Positions 33,884-42,039 of a stretch of 64,000 bases of DNA are shown here, one piece after another (position 1 is the first letter of the stretch; every line of letters starts with the position of its first letter). The notes below the pieces were generated by a model. It was given only the letters and a program-made list of their open reading frames with translations. It made no database searches and was not told where the DNA came from. The position numbers and the translations under genes are program-made. This DNA comes from Bowmanella denitrificans. GTDB taxonomy: Bacteria > Pseudomonadota > Gammaproteobacteria > Enterobacterales > Alteromonadaceae. The DNA is taken from contig NZ_BAAAEI010000020.1 in the NCBI RefSeq assembly GCF_039522935.1, forward strand, positions 186,001-250,000, read 5' to 3'.

Positions 33884-35476
33884 TTAAGAATGTTCGCGGG
33901 TTTTGTGGAACTTGATATCCGGATGGCGCTCTTGCGCCAGCGACAGATTCACCATAGTGGGTGCGATGTAGGTCAGGTTGTCGCCCCCATCCAGGGCCAG
34001 ATTCACTTCAGCTTTACGGCGGAACTCATCCAGCTTTTTAGCATCGTCACAATATACCCAGCGTGCCGTTGACACGTTTACCGGCTCATAAATGGCATCA
34101 ACGTTATATTCAGCTTTCAGCCTGGCTACCACCACATCAAACTGCAATACCCCAACCGCGCCAACGATTAGATCGTTATTGATTAGTGGCCTGAAGACCT
34201 GCACCGCACCTTCTTCAGACAGCTGGATCAGGCCCTTTTGCAATTGCTTTTGCTTAAGCGGGTCTCTTAAACGGATACGTTTGAACAGCTCAGGGGCAAA
34301 GTTAGGAATGCCACTGAATTTCAACTTTTCACCTTCGGTGAAGGTATCGCCGATTTGAATCGAGCCATGGTTGTGTAAGCCGATAATATCGCCGGCAAAG
34401 GCCTCTTCTACGGCTTCACGGTCACCGGCCATAAAGGTCAGGGCATCAGATATACGTACATCTTTGCCGATACGGGTTTGATGCAGTTTCATGCCCTTCT
34501 CATAACGGCCTGACACGATACGGCAAAAGGCAATACGATCGCGGTGCTTGGGATCCATATTGGCCTGGATCTTAAACACAAAACCGCTGAATTTTTCTTC
34601 CTCGACACTGACTTCGCGCACATCGGTCTGGCGGCTTTGCGGACGCGGTGCCCACTTCACCAGGCCATCCAACATATGATCCACGCCAAAGTTACCCAAG
34701 GCAGTACCGAAAAAGACCGGGGTCAATTCACCGGCCAGAAAAGCGGCCTGATCAAACTCGTGAGAGGCCCCCATTACCAGTTCCAGTTCGTCACGTAACT
34801 GGCCAGCCAGAGAACTGCCAACGGCAGCATCCAGCTCGGGGTTATCCAGCCCTTTTACAATTCGCACTGCCTGGATGGTATGGCCCTGACCAGACTGGTA
34901 CAGAATGCTTTCATCGCGGTGGATATGGTAAACCCCTTTAAACTCCTTACCGCAACCAATGGGCCAGGTAATAGGCGCACAGGCGATCTTCAGCTCGGTT
35001 TCCACTTCATCCAGCAATTCCATGGGGTCGCGGATATCGCGATCCAGCTTGTTCATAAAGGTCAGAATTGGCGTATCACGCAGACGGGTCACTTCCATCA
35101 GTTTGCGGGTACGATCTTCTACCCCCTTCGCCGCATCAATCACCATCAAACAGGCGTCTACTGCCGTCAGGGTGCGATAAGTATCCTCGGAGAAGTCTTC
35201 GTGTCCTGGGGTATCCAGCAGGTTAACCAGGCAATCAGCATAAGGGAACTGCATCACCGAGGTGGTGACCGAGATGCCCCGCTCTTTTTCCATCTCCATC
35301 CAGTCAGATTTGGCATGCTGGTTAGAACCACGCCCTTTGACAGTACCGGCTTTTTGAATGGCATTTCCGAACAAGAGGACCTTTTCGGTGATGGTGGTTT
35401 TACCGGCATCCGGGTGCGAGATAATCGCAAAGGTGCGTCGTTTGTTCAGTTGTTCTAAATAAGCTTTGCTGGCCAC
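33884..35476 (-). CDS. prfC: peptide chain release factor 3
   Basis: RF3 is a GTPase that removes RF1 and RF2 from the ribosome after peptide release. G-domain motifs are SHPDAGKTT (G1), DTPGHEDFSEDTYR (G3) and NKLDRD (G4). Sequence is very close to E. coli RF3. The open frame extends 29 codons further upstream to 35563. A GTG at 35476 with GAGAG before it gives 530 residues, one more than E. coli, beginning VASKAYLEQLNKRRTFAII, and is preferred. Confidence 0.95.
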   Translation of the reverse strand: MASKAYLEQLNKRRTFAIISHPDAGKTTITEKVLLFGNAIQKAGTVKGRGSNQHAKSDWMEMEKERGISVTTSVMQFPYADCLVNLLDTPGHEDFSEDTYRTLTAVDACLMVIDAAKGVEDRTRKLMEVTRLRDTPILTFMNKLDRDIRDPMELLDEVETELKIACAPITWPIGCGKEFKGVYHIHRDESILYQSGQGHTIQAVRIVKGLDNPELDAAVGSSLAGQLRDELELVMGASHEFDQAAFLAGELTPVFFGTALGNFGVDHMLDGLVKWAPRPQSRQTDVREVSVEEEKFSGFVFKIQANMDPKHRDRIAFCRIVSGRYEKGMKLHQTRIGKDVRISDALTFMAGDREAVEEAFAGDIIGLHNHGSIQIGDTFTEGEKLKFSGIPNFAPELFKRIRLRDPLKQKQLQKGLIQLSEEGAVQVFRPLINNDLIVGAVGVLQFDVVVARLKAEYNVDAIYEPVNVSTARWVYCDDAKKLDEFRRKAEVNLALDGGDNLTYIAPTMVNLSLAQERHPDIKFHKTREHS

Positions 35477-35662
35477 GGGACTCTCTGCTGCTGTTTGGCT
35501 GATATCAGACCGTTTCCTGGCTCCGGCACTCTGTATCGCCGGGTAGAAACAGTTTAAAAACAAGGCGCGGATTGTAGCCTAAAGTGCTTGTAAAGTCGCC
35601 CACGAGAGAGAGGAAATTGCGGTTGGCCGCATCAGCAACAGAAATACCAGGAATTGGCCCAA

Positions 35663-36112
35663 TCAGGCGTTTTCCCAGCTTAGTTTCATAATCAGCGCAT
35701 CTTCACGCCCTTCCTTGCAGGGATAGTAGTTTTTACGCCGCTCAATCAGTACAAAGCCATACTGTTTATACAAACCAATTGCCGCCTGATTGGAAACCCG
35801 CACTTCCAGCCACACCTCATCAATGCCTTTATCGCGGCATTGGCTGAAAAAATGTTCCAGCAAGGGCTTAGCCAACCCCTTCCCCCGGTGTGAACTGGCA
35901 ATGCCGATATCCATGAGTGTGGCTTCCTGCAAAACCTGCAACCCCACATAGAACCCGGCCAGCTCACCATTCTCTTCCATTTGCCAGGCAAAATACTGAC
36001 CATCCAGACAACTGGCGAAGGTGGCCTCTGACCAGGGATGGCTATGACAGGCCACCTGCAAAGCAAAAGCCGCTTGGTAGTTTTCGCGGTTTAAGGCAAG
36101 GAAACTCAGCAT
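35663..36112 (-). CDS. rimI: ribosomal protein S18-alanine N-acetyltransferase
   Basis: RimI acetylates the N-terminal alanine of ribosomal protein S18. The GNAT core shows IGIASSHRGKGLAKPLLEHF, and the C-terminal motif RRKNYYPCKEGREDALIMKL is diagnostic for RimI. The chosen ATG at 36112 gives 149 residues (E. coli 148); an ATG at 36130 adds six. Neither has a strong ribosome-binding site because translation is coupled to holD, whose stop lies at this position. The holD-rimI pair is as in E. coli. Confidence 0.92.
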   Translation of the reverse strand: MLSFLALNRENYQAAFALQVACHSHPWSEATFASCLDGQYFAWQMEENGELAGFYVGLQVLQEATLMDIGIASSHRGKGLAKPLLEHFFSQCRDKGIDEVWLEVRVSNQAAIGLYKQYGFVLIERRKNYYPCKEGREDALIMKLSWENA

Positions 36113-36606
36113 GCTTGCAGAAGCTGCCATAAGCGGCGTTTAAGACGGCTATCGGCTATCAGGGCAGTCGGCGCAGGACAATACAGTATCCCATCCACCA
36201 GCTTAAACTCATCTGCTTGTTGCCAACGAAGAGACCCTAGCCCTTCGGGCCAATTTAGCGCCAGCAGCACATCGCTGAACATTGGCTCACTATCAGCTAT
36301 CCACAAAGGCTCAGCCATGGGCTTAGTATCAGGCACAGATAGCGCTGCAGGCGCACTTACCTGAACAGGCTCAGGTTGACTGTGTATGGCGGTGGTACTG
36401 CCTTGCATGGCCTGTTTCAGTCTGGCAATGGCAGACTCGGCGCTGGCTCTTGGCGCAGATTGTCCGGATGGGGACAGCTGTGCAGCATCCGTCCCACTGT
36501 GTGTCGGCGTGCCAATCTCAGCAGCATCAGGCTTAGTGCGTAGCTGCCACTGAACGATACCCAGTTCAGTCAGTACGGCTTGTTGATATGGTGTCAGTGT
36601 CGTCAT
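36106..36606 (-). CDS. holD: DNA polymerase III psi subunit
   Basis: HolD bridges the clamp loader and, with HolC, single-strand-binding protein. The N-terminus (YQQAVLTELGIVQWQLRTKP) matches the conserved clamp-loader-binding peptide. A long Ser/Pro/Ala-rich linker (residues about 30-95) follows, then the globular part with MFSDVLLALNW and a C-terminal RLKRRLWQLL. At 166 residues it is longer than the E. coli protein (137), mainly through the linker. It overlaps rimI by at least seven bases. Confidence 0.85.
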   Translation of the reverse strand: MTTLTPYQQAVLTELGIVQWQLRTKPDAAEIGTPTHSGTDAAQLSPSGQSAPRASAESAIARLKQAMQGSTTAIHSQPEPVQVSAPAALSVPDTKPMAEPLWIADSEPMFSDVLLALNWPEGLGSLRWQQADEFKLVDGILYCPAPTALIADSRLKRRLWQLLQAC

Positions 36607-36714
36607 AGGAGGGCTAGCTTACCATCAGAGTCAAACCAGCGTCGATAATTGTTACGGGTAATAAGACGGCAAATCCAGCGTATCATCGTCTGTAAACGCT
36701 GCTTGTTAGAAAGC

Positions 36715-36744
36715 AAAAAGCCCGTCACTTGGACAGGCTTTTTT
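36715..36744 (-). terminator. Rho-independent terminator of tRNA-Trp
   Basis: On the minus strand AAAAAGCCTGTC pairs with GACGGGCTTTTT across CAAGT, with one internal mismatch, and ends in a T-run. It lies directly after the tRNA 3' end. Confidence 0.75.
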
Positions 36745-36750
36745 GAATAC

Positions 36751-36827
36751 TGGCAGGGGCGGAGGGACTCGAACCCCCAACCATCGGTTTTGGAGACCGC
36801 TGTTCTACCAATTGGAACTACGCCCCT
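36751..36827 (-). tRNA. tRNA-Trp (anticodon CCA)
   Basis: The minus strand reads AGGGGCG at the 5' end, pairing with CGCCCCT, then discriminator G and an encoded CCA. The anticodon loop is CTCCAAA with anticodon CCA, reading UGG. The D-stem is GTTC/GAAC, and the T-loop is TTCGAGT in a stem GGGGG/CCCTC with one wobble pair. The anticodon stem has a G27-A43 mismatch, whereas E. coli has C-G. It has its own promoter and terminator. Confidence 0.96.
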
Positions 36828-36841
36828 GCAATGGAGGCCGC

Positions 36842-36869
36842 ATTATACCCATGCCAAGTTAAAGGTAAA
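36842..36869 (-). promoter_or_regulatory. promoter of tRNA-Trp
   Basis: On the minus strand TTTACC (36869-36864), a 16-base spacer, then a consensus TATAAT (36847-36842). GCGGCC follows, the GC-rich discriminator typical of stable RNA promoters under stringent control. Confidence 0.75.
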
Positions 36870-36917
36870 GCATTTATCTGCATCTCATTTTCTAAATGCG
36901 TAAATGTTGTCCAGAGG

Positions 36918-37673
36918 CTATGGATCCAAAGGATTGGCGGCAGCCAATGCAGCAAAGCCACAACGCCCTAAAAACCCAGCATGGGAATGTGGTGCATGGG
37001 GTATAGTCTGCATGGTGTCCAGAATATCAGCCCGAAAGCCATCCCTGGCATAGTACCTGTGCACCCAGGCCAACAGTGCCGGCGCAAACAAATGCCGGTT
37101 GGCACCAATCACATCCAAGGTAGCGCCTCTTTGCAATACAGCTGCTTCTGCAAATTGCGGCTTCGGCCTGATATACAGATTTAAATGCAAACTCACCGCT
37201 TCATATGCACAGCGTTGCTTATGCTGCGAATAACCGGCTTGCTGGATACGCTGTTGCACATGGCGAGCACCAATGATTTGAAATCCTGTATGGCTGCATT
37301 GTTCTGAATAAGGCGAGCACAATCCCACATCGTGCAACAGGCTGCTGACAGCCAGCAATTCACTGTCCACTTTAAGCTGATAATAGCGGGCAAACAGCTG
37401 GGCAAAAAAATAGGTGCGATAACAATGGGCCAGCATCGGCGCACTGTATAGCGCGGTAGCCTCTTCCTCAACTTGTTTGACCAGTTGCGAATCCGGCAGG
37501 GCAAGCCAGTTTTCGTCAGCATCTTGCAACACAGATCTCAGTCGCAAGCTAACCGCCATTCTGGAACTTTGTTCCATGCATTTAGCCTTTGCCAACAAGC
37601 CAAGCAGTCTGAGCTTGTCCCATTTTGACAGCCTGCCGCAGGTTTGCTCACTCCATTGGTAATCGCCCAGCAT
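36918..37673 (-). CDS. HD domain phosphohydrolase-like protein
   Basis: A 251-residue protein with an HD domain: a first His in YRTYFFAQLFARYY, then SSLLHDVGLCSP with the HD pair and later SLHLN. HD proteins of this type often act on nucleotides or are linked to isocyanide or cyanamide hydratase-like folds; the substrate here is unknown. The ATG at 37673 is chosen because AAGAGGAT precedes it; the frame is open 16 codons further. It is divergent from an HxlR regulator gene, with a shared dyad between them. Confidence 0.8.
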   Translation of the reverse strand: MLGDYQWSEQTCGRLSKWDKLRLLGLLAKAKCMEQSSRMAVSLRLRSVLQDADENWLALPDSQLVKQVEEEATALYSAPMLAHCYRTYFFAQLFARYYQLKVDSELLAVSSLLHDVGLCSPYSEQCSHTGFQIIGARHVQQRIQQAGYSQHKQRCAYEAVSLHLNLYIRPKPQFAEAAVLQRGATLDVIGANRHLFAPALLAWVHRYYARDGFRADILDTMQTIPHAPHSHAGFLGRCGFAALAAANPLDP

Positions 37674-37688
37674 ATATCCTCTTAAGTA

Positions 37689-37743
37689 ACTTGCATTTTG
37701 AAAGTTAAGAGAGAATAGCAACGCTAACTTTTATTTTGCAAGT
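37689..37743. promoter_or_regulatory. 19-bp inverted repeat, probable HxlR operator
   Basis: ACTTGCATTTTGAAAGTTA (37689-37707) is repeated inverted at 37725-37743 with about four mismatches. The half-site consensus is ACTTGCA...AAGTTA, and the centres are 36 bases apart. It lies in the divergent region between the HD gene and the HxlR gene, where a dimeric winged-helix regulator would bind to control both. Confidence 0.55.
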
Positions 37744-37784
37744 GACAATTTTATAATAAGGAAAACCAATAAATAAGCCTAACC

Positions 37785-38147
37785 ATGCATAAACCTTGTC
37801 CGCTTTTTCAGGCTCTCAATCTTGTTGGTGACAAATGGTCACTACTGCTGCTTCGTGATTTACTCGGGGGTGCCAGGCGATATTCAGAGTTTTGCCAACA
37901 GGAGAACATACCCAGTAATATTCTTGCTGCACGTTTAAAACGGTTATTAAATGAAGGGATTATCGACAAGCAGCCGTATCAGCAACAGCCGGTGCGCTAT
38001 CAATACCGACTCACCCGCAAAGGCGCCGATCTGTTACCTGCGATGCAAAGTCTGGCAACATGGGCAATGCAATACACCGACAGCAGTACGCCGCCGGATA
38101 GCTTTTTTCAGTTACAACCTATGTCGCTGGAAACTGGCGACGGATAA
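37785..38147 (+). CDS. HxlR family transcriptional regulator
   Basis: A 120-residue winged-helix regulator of the HxlR/DUF24 type. CPLFQALNLVGDKWSLLLLR carries the family signature, including the Cys near the N-terminus (residue 5) that senses electrophiles or oxidants in characterised members such as HypR and YodB. The recognition region is FCQQENIPSNILAARLKRL. It diverges from the HD-domain gene and probably represses it and itself through the dyad at 37689-37743. Confidence 0.9.
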   Translation: MHKPCPLFQALNLVGDKWSLLLLRDLLGGARRYSEFCQQENIPSNILAARLKRLLNEGIIDKQPYQQQPVRYQYRLTRKGADLLPAMQSLATWAMQYTDSSTPPDSFFQLQPMSLETGDG

Positions 38148-38153
38148 TAAGCA

Positions 38154-38205
38154 CTAGGGGCTGGATTTGAACAAAATCTATACTTGAAAGATAAACAGCC
38201 CCTAG
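38154..38205. repeat. inverted repeat between convergent HxlR and thiamine operon ends
   Basis: CTAGGGGCTG (38154-38163) and CAGCCCCTAG (38196-38205) are perfect 10-bp arms around 32 AT-rich bases. The second arm contains the thiK stop codon. It may act as a bidirectional transcript-end structure; no long T-run is present. Confidence 0.5.
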
Positions 38206-38969
38206 CGATGAGCCAGGTGCCAAAGCCGGTTAGTTAACTCGGCAAAGGGCCGCATTTGCTGCACCTCTTGCCAGAGCGCAGTTGCACAGGTACTGCTGAT
38301 TTTGGCATAGCTGTCACTCAGCCACCTGCCCTGCTGTGCATCCAGCCCCTCGGCCAAAATACTGGACGCTATATCATAGACAGGGGTAGACATGGCGGCA
38401 TATTCCCAGTCCAAACAAACTCGCTTTGGCATCAGGCAAACGTGGGCCAGGCACAAGTCATGGTGACAAAACACCGGCTTAGGTAAAGCCAGCCACCGGG
38501 GACTCAGTTCTTCAACCTGTGCCAGCAGGGTGCGATCCTGAATTGCACCGCGTTGAATATAATGTTGCCAGTCGTCCACCAGCGGCAAATCAGCACAATC
38601 TATGGGTAGCTGATGAATAGCAAACAGGCGCTCGGCCAACCTTTGTATTTTTTGCGGTTTACTCAGCCTGGCGGATGCCAAGTCCTGTATTTCCAGCCAG
38701 GCTTCCAGCATAAAATCGTGCCGCTCAGATACATACAAGGGCTCAGGCGCCATGCCATGTGCGGCAATACGTTGCTGAAGGTCAAACTGGCGAAGCCGAT
38801 CCTGACGATCACCGCCGCTTTGACTGAACAACTTCAGAAAAAAACGTTTTTGACCTGAAGTCAGACAGAAATTCCGGTTAACCGTGCCGTCAAATAATTC
38901 TGTCAGGTGGTAATCAGCCTGTATCCAGCCCTGCCGTTGTAACTCAATGACCTGCTCAGCCGACAGCAT
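38202..38969 (-). CDS. thiamine-kinase-like aminoglycoside phosphotransferase family protein
   Basis: A 255-residue protein-kinase-fold small-molecule kinase. The catalytic loop reads CHHDLCLAHV, followed by CLDWEYA, the metal-binding DWEY motif of ThiK and choline kinases. It is the last gene of a TPP-riboswitch operon with thiamine uptake genes, so thiamine phosphorylation is the likely role. The catalytic loop has His where family members keep the metal-ligand Asn (H-x-D-x4-N). The start at 38969 (AGGA upstream) overlaps the transporter gene by 14 bases; the frame is open 19 codons upstream. Confidence 0.75.
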   Translation of the reverse strand: MLSAEQVIELQRQGWIQADYHLTELFDGTVNRNFCLTSGQKRFFLKLFSQSGGDRQDRLRQFDLQQRIAAHGMAPEPLYVSERHDFMLEAWLEIQDLASARLSKPQKIQRLAERLFAIHQLPIDCADLPLVDDWQHYIQRGAIQDRTLLAQVEELSPRWLALPKPVFCHHDLCLAHVCLMPKRVCLDWEYAAMSTPVYDIASSILAEGLDAQQGRWLSDSYAKISSTCATALWQEVQQMRPFAELTNRLWHLAHR

Positions 38970-39567
38970 GCGGGTCCTGCAGATAACTACTGCGCCATTT
39001 AATGTAGCCATACAGAGCAAAGCCAAGATACCCTACAAACAGCAGCGCGGTCAGATACAAACCGGTTTGCCAATAAAGCCAGGCAGCAAAACTATTAATA
39101 ACCAGCCAGTACAGCCAGTTTTCCAGCACTTTTTGCGTGACCAGATAGGTGGTGAACAAACTGAATACCGTCACCAGCGCATCCACATACAAATGTTCAC
39201 TATTAAAGTAGCTTTTCAGACTCCAGCCAATGGCCAGCGACAAGGGCAACAGCAGTAGCACCGCCGATAAGTGATACCAGCCACTGCGTTTTTGTACTTG
39301 GCAGGGCTCGGTATCCGCCATGGCCCGCCAATGCCACCAGCCATACACGGCCATAACCAGATAATACAGGTTAAGCAAAGTCTGTAATGGCAAGGTATGC
39401 TCCCAGAACAACCAGCTGTATATGGCTGTACTCACCAAAGCGCAGGGCCAGCACCAGATACTTTGTCTGGCGGCCAGCCACACGTAACCGAGCGCCAGCA
39501 CCACCGCCAGTAACTCCCAGTTTGACTGAGCAGCCCATTGCTGAGCGACAACAGATAACCAGTTCAT
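38956..39567 (-). CDS. pnuT: PnuC-family transporter, probably PnuT for thiamine
   Basis: A 203-residue inner-membrane protein with about seven hydrophobic helices, rich in Trp and Tyr. It has the PnuC family pattern (NLYYLVMAVYGWWHW, VTVFSLFTTYLVTQKVLENW). PnuC imports nicotinamide riboside by facilitated diffusion and metabolic trapping. Family members in TPP-riboswitch operons (PnuT) are predicted thiamine transporters, and the kinase gene next to it would supply trapping. Its ATG overlaps the stop of the YkoF-like gene (TAATG). Confidence 0.82.
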   Translation of the reverse strand: MNWLSVVAQQWAAQSNWELLAVVLALGYVWLAARQSIWCWPCALVSTAIYSWLFWEHTLPLQTLLNLYYLVMAVYGWWHWRAMADTEPCQVQKRSGWYHLSAVLLLLPLSLAIGWSLKSYFNSEHLYVDALVTVFSLFTTYLVTQKVLENWLYWLVINSFAAWLYWQTGLYLTALLFVGYLGFALYGYIKWRSSYLQDPHAVG

Positions 39568-39824
39568 TACCGACCGCTACCCATGGCATCACCATTTAAG
39601 AATTTGCAGACAAAAATAGCCTGGCCAATCTCCTGATGACTGCGCTGCATTTCCTTGGCCAGAATCTCCATGGTGGGCAGGTAGTCACCACTGATGCGGG
39701 TGCTGGTTGCGCTGGTTTCAACATCCAGTTGCGGGTACTGATTAATACGGTCGATAAAGGTTTGAATAGGCGCAATGTATTTATCGGCCAAGGGATAAAG
39801 GGAAATTTCTGCAACCAGTTTCAT
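39567..39824 (-). CDS. YkoF/MTH1187-family thiamine-binding protein
   Basis: An 85-residue single-domain protein: VAEISLYPLADKYIAPIQTF, then a TRISGDY segment and QEIGQAIFVCKF. This ferredoxin-like fold (formerly DUF77) binds thiamine or its pyrimidine moiety in YkoF. It has no signal peptide, so it would act in the cytoplasm, perhaps handing substrate from transporter to kinase. Its position between the receptor and transporter genes in a TPP-controlled operon supports the assignment. Confidence 0.78.
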   Translation of the reverse strand: MKLVAEISLYPLADKYIAPIQTFIDRINQYPQLDVETSATSTRISGDYLPTMEILAKEMQRSHQEIGQAIFVCKFLNGDAMGSGR

Positions 39825-39887
39825 ATAAATATTCCTGACAAACCTGCCGCCCTGGCAAATACCCGGCGTCCCTGCCGGGACAATAAA

Positions 39888-41969
39888 TTAAAACAGATAA
39901 TCAACACTGATACCCAGCAGGCGACCATCCCCTAACTGGGTATATAACCTGGAATTATCCTGGTCGTAGCCGTCTTCGGGTTCATTGTTGAAATAGAAAC
40001 CACGCACATGGTATTCGCGGTCGAACAGATTCTGCCCCCATAGCGACACCGTCCAGTCATTGTGCTGCCAGCTCAGGCGGGTGTGCACCAACACCTCTGC
40101 ATCGGCCTGTTCATTGTGGCCATCAGAGAAGTAAAAACCGTCTTTACCATCGGTTTCCAGATGCCAATGCCAGTTTTCAGCCAGTCGCCAGTCCATGCCC
40201 AGATTAAAGGTATAACGAGGAGACTGCGCCTGATCGCGCTTATTCACATACTCGCCTTTGGCATTGGTGTAATCTTCAAAGCTGGCGCGCAGCCAGCCCA
40301 GGTTGGCATACAGTCCCAGGTTGCTGTTAACCTGCCAGCGACTTTCCACTTCCAGTCCATAGTTAGTACCTATATCGGCATTGGCTATAATGTCGATAAA
40401 TTCCGCTGCCTGGCCAGTGGAAGGTATCAGTTGATAGTCACTGATCTGCGTGTCCTTGCGCTGCATGTAAAAGCCGGCAACGTGCAGGGTCAGATCACCA
40501 TCGACATTACTGCCTTTCACACCCAGTTCATAGTTCCAGCTATATTCCGGTGCATAGTTGCGTTTGTCGGCGCTCACCTGTTCATCCAGGTTAAATCCGC
40601 CAGCCTTATACCCACGGCTGACGCCGGCATAAACCAGGGTTTGCTCAGTCACCTGATGATCAAGTACCAGTTTTCCGCCCAGCATGTCGTCACTGACGCT
40701 GGCCACAAAGCCATCTGAATCAACATACTCAATATCAAACTTGTCGAATCTGAGCCCCACGGTCAGACGGGTTTTGTCGTTTAGTTGACTGATAGTTTGC
40801 ACATAAATGGCGTGGTTTTGCGGCTCATAATCACTGCGAAACACCCCATCCAGATAGTCATACTCGCGGGTCAGCACTTCATCCACGTTTTTGCTGTAAA
40901 CGCCCAGCACCCAATCAGTGGTGCCGTTAAACCACTTTGCAGAGGCAGAAGATGACAAGCGCAGTTCCAGGCTGTGCGTGTCGCGCTCACGAGCATAGGC
41001 GTCAAAAGCGGTGTAACCGCCAGGGTAACCGTCATACAACCAGTCATCATCGTAACCATATTGCATTTCGGAATCCGACCAGGTACCAATAGCTTTCAGG
41101 GTCGCCCAGTCCAGGTGCCAGTCGGCCTGTAAACTCAAAGCATGGGTTTGTTGCTTGTCGTAGCCGGGCTGGTCAGAGCGGGTTTTCCCATCATTGGTCT
41201 GGGTAAAAGCGTCGTAGCCGTTGTTAATATCAAAGTACTGATAGTTTAGCGCCAGGGTCAGATCGTCATTGGCCAGGTATTTGAGTTTAAGGCGACTGGT
41301 CAATTCATCACGCTGCCCGGTGTCATCTCTGTGTAAATGCAGGTTTTCGATAAAACCGTCACTTTTATATTGCTGAGCAGACACCCGGTAAAGCAGCTTG
41401 TCAGTCAGCTCACCGCCCTGGGCCACGCCCGCTGACCAACTGTTATTTTCAGCCAGACTCAAACTGACACGACCAGGGCTGTCACTGCCCGCCTCCATGG
41501 TCTGAATTTTTATCACCCCGGCCAGGGCGGCGGCGCCGAACTCGGTGGCCTGCGGACCTTTCAGCACTTCCACTTGCTGCACGTCAAACAAGGTACCGAT
41601 AGCGGCGATCCCAGAGAAATCCATCTCATCAATGACAAAACCAACCGAAGGGTTAATGGGCTCGGCAAACTGACTGCGCTCGCCAATCCCGCGGATCTGC
41701 ACAAAACGCCCGCGCGAGGCACCACTACTGAAATTAACATTGGGTGCCACATTTAAAATCTGCTCTAAATGCTGTGCCTGGCGGGCAGTGATTTCCTGCT
41801 GCCCCACCACTGACACACTGGCAGGCAGGGTTTGCAAATTACGAACCGAGAAATCTGATGTGACCAGAATATGTTCAACGGCCTGTACAGCAGTATCTGC
41901 TTCTTCGGCCATTAATGGCTGACAGGCGATGGCAATCGCCACAGAAAGTAGGGAATAACGTATTTTCAT
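39888..41969 (-). CDS. TonB-dependent receptor, probable outer-membrane thiamine transporter
   Basis: A 693-residue outer-membrane receptor with a signal peptide ending near QPLMAEE. A TonB-box-like VEHILVTSD follows. The plug (about 40-150) has VQIRGIGER and VEVLKGPQATEFGAAALAGV, and the barrel ends in VDYLF. The substrate is inferred from the TPP riboswitch directly upstream and the thiamine genes downstream. The start ATG at 41969 lies two bases from a hairpin that contains the ribosome-binding site. Confidence 0.88.
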   Translation of the reverse strand: MKIRYSLLSVAIAIACQPLMAEEADTAVQAVEHILVTSDFSVRNLQTLPASVSVVGQQEITARQAQHLEQILNVAPNVNFSSGASRGRFVQIRGIGERSQFAEPINPSVGFVIDEMDFSGIAAIGTLFDVQQVEVLKGPQATEFGAAALAGVIKIQTMEAGSDSPGRVSLSLAENNSWSAGVAQGGELTDKLLYRVSAQQYKSDGFIENLHLHRDDTGQRDELTSRLKLKYLANDDLTLALNYQYFDINNGYDAFTQTNDGKTRSDQPGYDKQQTHALSLQADWHLDWATLKAIGTWSDSEMQYGYDDDWLYDGYPGGYTAFDAYARERDTHSLELRLSSSASAKWFNGTTDWVLGVYSKNVDEVLTREYDYLDGVFRSDYEPQNHAIYVQTISQLNDKTRLTVGLRFDKFDIEYVDSDGFVASVSDDMLGGKLVLDHQVTEQTLVYAGVSRGYKAGGFNLDEQVSADKRNYAPEYSWNYELGVKGSNVDGDLTLHVAGFYMQRKDTQISDYQLIPSTGQAAEFIDIIANADIGTNYGLEVESRWQVNSNLGLYANLGWLRASFEDYTNAKGEYVNKRDQAQSPRYTFNLGMDWRLAENWHWHLETDGKDGFYFSDGHNEQADAEVLVHTRLSWQHNDWTVSLWGQNLFDREYHVRGFYFNNEPEDGYDQDNSRLYTQLGDGRLLGISVDYLF

Positions 41970-41970
41970 T

Positions 41971-42000
41971 GGATCTTCTCATCACAGCTGGAAAAGATCC
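41971..42000 (-). promoter_or_regulatory. hairpin sequestering the receptor ribosome-binding site
   Basis: On the minus strand GGATCTTTTC pairs with GAGAAGATCC (9 of 10 bases), and the second arm contains the GAGAAGA ribosome-binding site just before the ATG. This is the expected translational output element of the TPP riboswitch upstream. Confidence 0.6.
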
Positions 42001-42039
42001 GGGCTAACGGCAGGTCAATGGGACAAATTCAGAAGGAAA

